NCBI GenBank assembly: GCA_030638305.1
Contig: DAOWEW010000076.1
Coordinates: forward strand, 1 to 12,667
DNA: 12,667 nucleotides
Direction: 5' to 3'
DNA from: Desulfobacteraceae bacterium
Lineage (GTDB): Bacteria > Desulfobacterota > Desulfobacteria > Desulfobacterales > ETH-SRB1
Shown piece after piece: positions 6,074 through 12,152 of the stretch (positions are counted from its first letter, which is position 1; the number at the start of each line of letters is the position of its first letter). The notes under the pieces were generated by a model that saw only the letters and a list, made by a program, of their open reading frames with translations, had not been told where the DNA came from and did no database searches. The translations under genes were made by a program, and so were the position numbers.

Positions 6074-6888
6074 GACGGAAACTAATTGGGTTGCTGCCGG
6101 CGGGCGGGAAAGCAACCCGAATTGCTCCGTTACCCTGCAGCAAAGAGCTGTATCCCGTAGGATTTCGTTCCATCGACGGGGAGGGTAGTGTCCGCCCAAA
6201 AGTGGCATGTCATTATTTGCTGGAGAGAATGCGGTTGGCAGATGTTACAAAGGCGTATGTCATATTACGAGAAGGCAAATGGGATATTCCAGCCTATTTA
6301 GCCGATGGCAAAATGATGGATATCCACTTGGCCTATCTAATGATGGATTTACCTTTTGGTGTGCCTTACACCTTAGACCAGGCCTACCCTTTTGTGCAAG
6401 ATGCGATGGTAGTTTTTGGATTCCCCGATATCATTTTTCAACCAGACGATGCCTTTGTGAGATTGCTTGAAAAGCAAGCGCAATCGAATGCAGATATAGT
6501 GATGGGACTTTTTCCGGCCCATCAACCCCACAAAATGGACATGGTGGATCTGGATGCTGATGGCCGAATTCGCGGAATTCAAATAAAACCTGCCCAGACA
6601 CATCTGCGCTACACATGGATTATTGCTGTCTGGACGTCAGATTTTACCCATTTCATGCATGAATATGTTTCGGCCAACCTAAAAACAAACGATAGAAGCA
6701 AGATTGGCAACAATCTTGAGGAACAGCAAGAATTGTTTGTAGGCGACATTATTCAAGCTGCGATGAACAATGATATTCATATAGATACGGTACTTTTTAG
6801 CAATGGTAGTTATCTTGATATTGGTACACCCGAGGACATGGTAAAAGCTGTCCAAATCACAAATCGACAGATGGAGGATCCCTCATGA
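6010..6888 (+). CDS. Sugar-phosphate nucleotidyltransferase
   Basis: A nucleotidyltransferase of the GT-A-like fold that activates a sugar 1-phosphate with an NTP. The signature LLPAGGKATRIAPLPCSKE (from about residue 28) is a variant of the GGxGTRxxPLT...PK loop of RmlA/GalU-type enzymes; VVFGFPDIIF corresponds to the metal-binding region, and GSYLDIGTPEDMVKA is the usual C-terminal block. The sugar and NTP cannot be read from sequence; UDP- or dTDP-glucose synthesis is plausible. The start is unusual: I prefer TTG 6010 because GGAGG (5999-6003) lies six bases before it. GTG 5995 is in frame but has AAGGGA only two bases away. No ATG exists near the conserved start, and the first 25 or so residues are basic and hairpin-encoded. 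It overlaps the next gene by four bases. Confidence 0.82.
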   Translation: MSTSHKQPRGLTRTLRKKAVSGRKLIGLLPAGGKATRIAPLPCSKELYPVGFRSIDGEGSVRPKVACHYLLERMRLADVTKAYVILREGKWDIPAYLADGKMMDIHLAYLMMDLPFGVPYTLDQAYPFVQDAMVVFGFPDIIFQPDDAFVRLLEKQAQSNADIVMGLFPAHQPHKMDMVDLDADGRIRGIQIKPAQTHLRYTWIIAVWTSDFTHFMHEYVSANLKTNDRSKIGNNLEEQQELFVGDIIQAAMNNDIHIDTVLFSNGSYLDIGTPEDMVKAVQITNRQMEDPS

Positions 6889-8180
6889 TTATTGTAGACA
6901 CAGCATTGGAAAAGCGAGAACAAGCAGGCAACCCCATACGGGTTGGCCTGATTGGAGCGGGTTATATGGGGCGCGGCATTGCACTCCAAATCAAGCAATA
7001 CATTAGGGGAATGAGGGTAGTGGCAATTTCGAATCGCACACTCTCTGGAGCGGAGCGAGCTTACCGAGAGGCGGGAGTCGATTCGATCACAAAAGTAGAA
7101 ACAGTCGCTCAATTAGAGAATTCCGTTGCAGGTGGCCATTACGCTGTCACTAATGATGCTATGATACTATGCGCAGCAGATGGTATTGATGCTATAATTG
7201 AAGCAACGGGTCACGTTGAGTTTAGCGCTCACATTGTCATGTCGGCCATAGAGCACGGAAAACATGTTGTTCTCATGAATGCTGAGCTGGACGCTACTGT
7301 AGGACCAATACTTAAAGTATATGCAGACCGCGCGGGGGTTGTCATCACCAATGCCGACGGTGACCAGCCAGGTGTTATGATGAATTTGTTCCGTTTTGTG
7401 AAAACCATCGGTTATCAACCAGTCCTAGCCGGGAACATTAAAGGTCTACAGGATTATTACCGGACTCCCGAAACGCAAAAGGGATTTGCAGAGCAACACA
7501 ATATTACACCCCAGATGGCTACTTCGTTTGCCGATGGAACAAAGATCTCCATGGAAAACGCAGTCATGGCCAACGCGACCGGCTTCAAGGTAGGTAAGCG
7601 CGGCATGTACGGTCCCCGGTGTGCCCACGTTAGTGAGGCAGTTAAATTATTTCCAATAGATCAGTTGCTCAACGGGGGCTTGGTCGATTACATACTCGGC
7701 GCTGAGCCAGGGCCTGGGGTCTTTGTTCTGGGATACAATGAACACCCTGTCAGACAAGGGTACATGAAATACTTAAAGATGGGTGAGGGACCATTTTACG
7801 TTTTTTATGTTCCCTACCATCTACCCCATTTAGAAGTGCCTCTGACCGCAGCCCGTGCGGTGCTTTTTGAAGATGCCGCAATCGCGCCTCTTGGTAGTCC
7901 AGTGTGCGATGTGATAACCGTCGCTAAACGTGATCTTAAGGCAGGCGAAGTGATAGATGGTATAGGTGGTTTTACCTGCTATGGTATGATAGAAAACTCC
8001 GACGTCTTCAACGCCGAGGGCCTGTTGCCAATGGGCCTATCTGAAGGGTGTCGCCTCATACGCAACATTTCCACAGACCAGGCCATTACTTGCGCAGACG
8101 TGGAATTGCCTCCAGGTCGCCTCTGCGATAAGCTGCGGGCCGAACAGGATACTTACTTTGCCAGCCTCTCGGACTCATGA
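6885..8180 (+). CDS. NAD(P)-dependent oxidoreductase with C-terminal SAF domain (COG4091-like)
   Basis: A 431-residue protein with an N-terminal Rossmann fold (GAGYMG, 24-29), a substrate domain of homoserine-dehydrogenase/Gfo-Idh type, and a C-terminal SAF domain (about 335-410, from LGSPVCDVITVAKRDLKAGE to CRLIRNI). This is the arrangement of COG4091, annotated as a predicted homoserine dehydrogenase with a SAF domain. The conserved NADGDQPGV segment (about 156-164) also suits that family. Its place as the last intact gene of a sugar-nucleotide operon argues for a role in sugar modification, not threonine synthesis, but I cannot name the substrate. GGAGG (6873-6877) lies seven bases before the ATG, within the upstream gene, and the two genes overlap by ATGA. 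Its own stop overlaps an ATG (8177) that begins a degraded reading frame. Confidence 0.8.
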   Translation: MIIVDTALEKREQAGNPIRVGLIGAGYMGRGIALQIKQYIRGMRVVAISNRTLSGAERAYREAGVDSITKVETVAQLENSVAGGHYAVTNDAMILCAADGIDAIIEATGHVEFSAHIVMSAIEHGKHVVLMNAELDATVGPILKVYADRAGVVITNADGDQPGVMMNLFRFVKTIGYQPVLAGNIKGLQDYYRTPETQKGFAEQHNITPQMATSFADGTKISMENAVMANATGFKVGKRGMYGPRCAHVSEAVKLFPIDQLLNGGLVDYILGAEPGPGVFVLGYNEHPVRQGYMKYLKMGEGPFYVFYVPYHLPHLEVPLTAARAVLFEDAAIAPLGSPVCDVITVAKRDLKAGEVIDGIGGFTCYGMIENSDVFNAEGLLPMGLSEGCRLIRNISTDQAITCADVELPPGRLCDKLRAEQDTYFASLSDS

Positions 8181-8453
8181 ATCGCTACATTCTCTTAACT
8201 GAATTATGGTCTTCCGATGTTTTAAAAGACTAACTGCGGCGTTTAGGACCAAAAGCCTCCAGCAAAAAATATCACGGACGTGGTTCGACATTGACGCACC
8301 CTTCCACCGATAGAGGTACCCTGAAACGTATCAGCTAACCGTCCATGCTCCACTCGACTACGTTGTTGTCATGCTTGGCACCAACGACGTGAAGAGTAAA
8401 TACGGGCCAGTCCAGCCGAAATCGCCGAAGGTATGCGTCAAATGAAAGAGTAA
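8177..8453 (+). pseudogene. Degraded SGNH/GDSL-family hydrolase remnant
   Basis: Pieces of one protein can be read across shifted frames. An ATG at 8177, overlapping the upstream stop, opens a 19-codon frame including WSSDVLKD that ends in TAA. Further on, the frame of 8341 reads RTWFDIDAPFHR, a TAG stop, and then PLDYVVVMLGTNDVKSKYG. A final shift gives PAEIAEGMRQMKE and a TAA at 8451-8453. HxPLDxVVVMLGTNDxK is a typical block III of SGNH hydrolases (esterase/lipase/acetylesterase type), including the oxyanion-hole asparagine of GTND. The nucleophile GDS block and the C-terminal DxxH block are missing, and the relic spans about 92 codons against roughly 200 for a whole gene. It may once have been an operon gene coupled to the SAF oxidoreductase, for example a glycan O-deacetylase. 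Confidence 0.75.
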
Positions 8454-8461
8454 ACGAAATT

Positions 8462-9334
8462 ATGAAGCAATATATAAGATATGCTGTCGAAAAATTTAAT
8501 AGGTTTAATTCACAGCCCTCTACTTTGACAATTATCAAACCAAGTTCCGGATGGTTTGACTTTGATCTTAAAGAGTTGAAACATTACAAAAACTTATTTT
8601 TCTTTCTCATCTGGCGTGATATTAAAGTGCTTTATGCCCAAACAATTCTTGGCATCTCATGGGCAATTTTGAGTCCACTAATACAGATTGTTATTTTTTC
8701 AGTTATATTTGGAAGAATAGCCCAATTACAAACGGAAGGTATCCCATATATTATTTTTTCTAGTGTCGCAATCATTCCATGGAATTATATGTCACAATCC
8801 ATGACAGCATCCAGCCAAAGTCTTGTCACAGGCAAAAATCTTCTGGGGAAAATTTATTTTCCCCGGCTTATTTTTCCATTAACACCCATATTGGCAAAGC
8901 TCATTGATTTCTTCATATCAATTCTTATACTGGTTTTTCTTTTCTTTTATTTTAAAGTTCTTCCGACATGGAATCTGCTATTTTTTCCTCTTTTTCTTTT
9001 ATTAATGATGTCCGTTTCAGCAGGTGTTGGCATGTGGTTATCAGCTCTTGCCATCCGTTTCAGAGATGTTAGGCTTGCTATGACATTTGCTATCCGAATG
9101 TTGATGTATTCTGCACCAATAGTATATTCAGCATCTTCCCTGTCAGAATCACATCGTTTTATCTATTCCTTAAATCCTATAGTAGGAATTATTGAAGGGT
9201 TCCGTGCATGTTTATTGGGCACGCCCATTCCATGGCAGTTCATTTGGCCCGGCACTATCACAACTCTTATTCTATTTTTAGGTGGTGCTATATATTTCAA
9301 GCGCATGGAACGATTTTTTGTAGATGTAATTTGA
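8462..9334 (+). CDS. wzm: ABC-2 polysaccharide export permease (Wzm)
   Basis: Inner-membrane channel subunit of an ABC transporter that moves finished, lipid-linked polysaccharide from cytosol to periplasm. The 290 residues contain the family opening SSGWFDFDLKELKHYKNLFFFLIWRDIKVLYAQTI in pieces: an amphipathic interface helix, then about six membrane segments (near 60-84, 95-112, 138-164, 170-197, 207-224 and 261-279). IRFRDVR (198-204), the cytoplasmic coupling segment, and LNPIVGIIEGFR (236-247) are typical of Wzm/TagG proteins. It is 23 bases upstream of its ATPase. The ribosome site is poor (AAAGAG at 8445-8450, about 11 bases away and inside the pseudogene end). Base composition drops sharply from here on compared with the upstream operon. 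Confidence 0.92.
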   Translation: MKQYIRYAVEKFNRFNSQPSTLTIIKPSSGWFDFDLKELKHYKNLFFFLIWRDIKVLYAQTILGISWAILSPLIQIVIFSVIFGRIAQLQTEGIPYIIFSSVAIIPWNYMSQSMTASSQSLVTGKNLLGKIYFPRLIFPLTPILAKLIDFFISILILVFLFFYFKVLPTWNLLFFPLFLLLMMSVSAGVGMWLSALAIRFRDVRLAMTFAIRMLMYSAPIVYSASSLSESHRFIYSLNPIVGIIEGFRACLLGTPIPWQFIWPGTITTLILFLGGAIYFKRMERFFVDVI

Positions 9335-9357
9335 AACAACTATAGAGCAGGATTCTT

Positions 9358-10701
9358 ATGGACAGACGCAAAATTGTTATTAAAGCAGAAAATATAAGCA
9401 AACGTTACAGGATCGGTGTTAAAGAAAAAATAAATGATAACCTCGCTATTACTGTTTTAAATATTTTCAAAAAACCTCTGGATAATTACCGTCAATATCG
9501 TTCACTGTATAAATTTGATGATAGTGGTCAAAAGAGCAAGCCCTGCTCTGGTCATGACTCAATAAGTTCCGACATAATATGGGCTTTAAAAGATGTTTCT
9601 TTTGAAGTTAAAAAAGGTGAAAGAATAGGAATTGTTGGCGGAAACGGAGCTGGCAAATCAACACTTCTTAAAATTCTTTCAAAAATAACGACACCTACTA
9701 CCGGATACATAAAAATTAATGGGAGTGTTTCAAGCCTGTTAGAAGTTGGTACAGGATTTCACCCAGAGCTAACAGGACGTGAAAATGTTTATCTCAATGG
9801 AGCCATCCTTGGATTAAATAAAAAAGAAATAGCACACAAGTTTGATGAAATCGTTGAATTTTCAGGGGTTGAAAAATTTATTGATACTCCTGTCAAAAGA
9901 TATTCAACTGGAATGGTCGTTCGTCTCGCCTTTGCAGTAGCGTCAAACCTTGATTCGGAAATATTAATAATTGACGAGGTATTGGCTGTAGGTGATATAA
10001 ATTTCCAGAAAAAGTGTTTAGGGAAGATGGAGAGCATAACTCGTGAAGGTGATAGAACAATATTATTTGTAAGCCATAGTATGGGAGCTGTACAACAACT
10101 ATGTACCAGGGCAATTATGATTTCTGAGGGTTCCGTTGTCTGCTCCGGAAGTACTGAAGATGTTATATCGCGGTATATGAATTTTGATGTTTCAAAGAAT
10201 ATCGGCCCCAATGGGGATTTGTCAAAATTTCAGAGAAACCCGGATCATAAACCTGTTATTAGAAGAGCTGCCATTAATGGCAAACCATTATTGGAACACC
10301 ATATGGTTAATCCTTTAACGACTCTTAGAATCAAGGTCACAATATTGCTGCCTTCACCTATGCGAAATTGCACTATAGGAATTCACTTTAATGTATTAAA
10401 TGGTACATGCATTTATGGTGCCAACACACGATGGGTTAGAGGCGAAATAGATTTCAGTGGAAATGTGCCTTACAGCCTTGAATGTAAAATTAGTGATTTC
10501 TCTTTAGCACCCGGGCAGTATTATCTTTCATTAGGATTTTCATCACAGGGTCGGCAAGTTGATTTTCTTGAAAGAGTTTCTTGTATTGAAGTAGCGAGAA
10601 GTGATGTATATGGTACCGGACATCTTCCATATATAAGTCAAGGTTACTTTTTAACCCAAGCGGAATGGAAAATTGAAAAGAACAATGGAAATGGATTATA
10701 A
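9358..10701 (+). CDS. wzt: ABC transporter ATPase with C-terminal glycan-binding-type domain (Wzt)
   Basis: ATP-binding partner of the Wzm permease at the inner membrane. Visible are Walker A GGNGAGKST (94-102), the signature YSTGM (182-186), Walker B ILIIDE (202-207, catalytic Glu207), the D-loop AVGD and the switch His240. About 45 residues between the first strand (KRYRIG) and ALKDVSF form the insertion common in Wzt proteins. After the ATPase core (to about 285) comes a beta-rich tail of some 150 residues that fits the Wzt C-terminal domain; in E. coli O8/O9a this domain recognises the capped end of the chain and so selects the substrate. AGGA lies about five bases before the ATG. The sulfotransferase start lies within its last codons, suggesting that glycan sulfation and export are linked. 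Confidence 0.92.
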   Translation: MDRRKIVIKAENISKRYRIGVKEKINDNLAITVLNIFKKPLDNYRQYRSLYKFDDSGQKSKPCSGHDSISSDIIWALKDVSFEVKKGERIGIVGGNGAGKSTLLKILSKITTPTTGYIKINGSVSSLLEVGTGFHPELTGRENVYLNGAILGLNKKEIAHKFDEIVEFSGVEKFIDTPVKRYSTGMVVRLAFAVASNLDSEILIIDEVLAVGDINFQKKCLGKMESITREGDRTILFVSHSMGAVQQLCTRAIMISEGSVVCSGSTEDVISRYMNFDVSKNIGPNGDLSKFQRNPDHKPVIRRAAINGKPLLEHHMVNPLTTLRIKVTILLPSPMRNCTIGIHFNVLNGTCIYGANTRWVRGEIDFSGNVPYSLECKISDFSLAPGQYYLSLGFSSQGRQVDFLERVSCIEVARSDVYGTGHLPYISQGYFLTQAEWKIEKNNGNGL

Positions 10702-11584
10702 TACGGATGGGCACGATATGATATTTGTAGTTGGTTGCCCACGAAGTGGAACAACATATCTTCAAAGGTTATTAGCTTCACTTCCAGGTGTAAAGACAGG
10801 GCAAGAAACCCATATATTTGGTTTTTTTATACGGCCATTAGTAAAAAGCTGGCAGGATTTAGTAAAATTTATGGAAGTAGATACAAGAGGGGGTGTGGGG
10901 CTACCTTGTTATATTGACGAATCAGAATTTAAAGATCTTTTACGGTATTTTTTATTTCAATTGCTGAAATTGATTACAAAGGATCTTAAAGATGATGAAA
11001 TATTTATTGATAAAACACCTCAGAATGCCTTTCATGTCGAGATGATAAAAGATCTTTTGCCAGAAGCACGATTTATTCACATGTTGCGAGATCCAAGGGA
11101 TGTCGTTTCATCACTTCTCGCTGCCAATAGATCTTGGGGAAGTGAATGGGCACCGGGTAATGCAAGAGATTGTGCCATATTGTGGAGAAAACATGTCAAA
11201 ACATTCAGAACATCTATTAAACACATACCTTCAACTCATTATTACGAATTGAAATACGAGGAACTTGTTAAAGACCCTCTTAAATCAATTTCCGCGATTT
11301 GTAAGTTTCTAAATTTACATCATTCAAAAGAAGTATTAGAAAAATCAATCCGGGAAAATGATTTAAGAAATGCACACAAAACAGGAGGAACACAAATACC
11401 GTTAGGAGGGCTTGCCGCAGTAAATTCTGACAAGCAACATGTGGAAGAGCCTGAGGGGTTCATCCGTAGGGGAACTTCGGGAGGTTGGCAGGATGAACTC
11501 AGCCTTTTTGACAAGATAAATGTCTGGCGAGTTGCGAGGCATACCATGCGGGAAGTTGGATATTCTTGGAGGTATCCATGGTAA
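10685..11584 (+). CDS. PAPS-dependent carbohydrate sulfotransferase family protein
   Basis: A cytosolic sulfotransferase-fold enzyme that transfers sulfate from PAPS to an acceptor hydroxyl, here most likely a glycan. Numbered from ATG 10685, GCPRSGTT (17-24) is the 5'-phosphosulfate loop. DKTP follows near 110, RDPRD...SSLL (135-145) is the 3'-phosphate-binding strand and helix, and RRGTSGGWQDEL near the end matches the RxGxxGxWK-type motif that closes over the cofactor. All cofactor motifs look intact. No signal peptide or membrane segment is seen. The start is ambiguous among TTG 10673, ATG 10685, ATG 10691 and ATG 10718; the first three overlap wzt. It is the last gene before a repeat-bearing gap. 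With cysC at the head of the locus it supplies both halves of a sulfation module. The exact acceptor cannot be told. Confidence 0.9.
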   Translation: MEMDYNTDGHDMIFVVGCPRSGTTYLQRLLASLPGVKTGQETHIFGFFIRPLVKSWQDLVKFMEVDTRGGVGLPCYIDESEFKDLLRYFLFQLLKLITKDLKDDEIFIDKTPQNAFHVEMIKDLLPEARFIHMLRDPRDVVSSLLAANRSWGSEWAPGNARDCAILWRKHVKTFRTSIKHIPSTHYYELKYEELVKDPLKSISAICKFLNLHHSKEVLEKSIRENDLRNAHKTGGTQIPLGGLAAVNSDKQHVEEPEGFIRRGTSGGWQDELSLFDKINVWRVARHTMREVGYSWRYPW

Positions 11585-11769
11585 TATCCAAATATTAAGA
11601 TTCTTTTAATCATTTAATCCTACAACACAACTTAAAGAATAGACCTGCTGTTTTCTACTGCGAAGGAACCATAAATCCACGATTAGGGCAAATTTAAATT
11701 AATTCCTTTCATTTTAGTCAATACATCATAGATGATATCTACAGGTTAATTGATGCTTTGAAAATCTTA

Positions 11770-11951
11770 AGGAACGTGGACGAAATAACTTCCGCAAGTA
11801 GGCGCACAGATTTAGGTCAGGTTTGTTCGATCTAAAATCACAAAAGTTGAAGGAATAGCGAGCTATTTCAAGATTTTTGTGATTTCAGATCGGGCAAATA
11901 TGGCCTGATGCTGTGATGCATAGTTGCGGAAGTTATTTCGTCCACGTTCCT
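11770..11951. mobile_element. 182-bp palindromic MITE-like element
   Basis: The ends (11770-11797 and 11924-11951) are perfect 28-bp inverted repeats beginning AGGAACGTGGACG. Symmetry continues inward imperfectly: 11829-11845 pairs with 11875-11891 at 16 of 17 positions, and AATAG-CGAG-CTATT (11854-11867) sits exactly at the centre. If the ends are taken as GGAACG...CGTTCC (11771-11950), the element is flanked by TAA on both sides, a possible 3-bp target duplication. It has no coding capacity. This is the structure expected of a non-autonomous insertion element moved by a transposase encoded elsewhere; a bidirectional terminator is less likely given the length. Confidence 0.7.
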
Positions 11952-12035
11952 AACCCTGATTTTGCACTTTGAAGCTGTTTGATTTTTTTTGTTATTTTCA
12001 TTTTTAGGTCAGAAAGCCCTGCATTCTCGAAGAAA

Positions 12036-12048
12036 TCCACGTTCCTAA
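12036..12048. repeat. Isolated extra copy of the palindrome's terminal sequence
   Basis: TCCACGTTCCTAA is identical to 11941-11953, the outer right end of the palindromic element plus its flanking TAA, in direct orientation 95 bases further on. It could be the remnant end of a second element copy or mark a larger composite unit. Confidence 0.5.
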
Positions 12049-12097
12049 GGCGAGACCGTAGAGGCTGTATCCATAACCATCTAAAAATAGTGTTATT

Positions 12098-12129
12098 TTT
12101 CGCAAAATGCGAAATACGGGTTAACCGTA
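12098..12129. promoter_or_regulatory. Two adjacent hairpins in the leader of the F5/8 type C gene
   Basis: TTTCGCA-AAA-TGCGAAA (12098-12114) is a perfect 7-bp stem. TACGG-GTTAA-CCGTA (12115-12129) is a perfect 5-bp stem directly beside it and contains the palindrome GGTTAACC. They end 23 bases before the ATG. They could be an operator or a folded 5' leader; no T-run follows, so termination is unlikely. Confidence 0.3.
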
Positions 12130-12152
12130 CAGCAGTGATTTAGGATATTACA

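Larger units (their letters stand above)
11585..12152. other. Non-coding interval with palindromic element
   Basis: About 570 bases separate the sulfotransferase from the F5/8 type C gene. The first 185 bases show no feature I can support, and no clear terminator follows the sulfotransferase. Then come the 182-bp palindrome (11770-11951), an isolated copy of its terminal sequence (12036-12048), two small hairpins (12098-12129) and the ribosome site of the next gene. No transposase frame is present. Confidence 0.7.

Noticed and set aside
5377..6888. Reading the RmlC-like gene plus nucleotidyltransferase as a dTDP-rhamnose pathway
   Set aside because: RmlB and RmlD are absent, and the nucleotidyltransferase lacks the standard RmlA loop; dTDP specificity is not supported.
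6885..8180. Homoserine dehydrogenase of threonine/methionine synthesis
   Set aside because: The SAF domain and position in a sugar-nucleotide operon do not fit an amino-acid biosynthetic role; the name reflects distant fold similarity.
8335..8538. Minus-strand frame across the gap before wzm
   Set aside because: It overlaps the SGNH relic and the start of wzm, has no recognisable similarity, and the + strand explains the sequence better.
9789..10211. 140-codon open frame on the minus strand inside wzt
   Set aside because: It lies wholly within a strongly conserved ABC ATPase gene, shows no recognisable motif and is best explained as a chance antisense frame.
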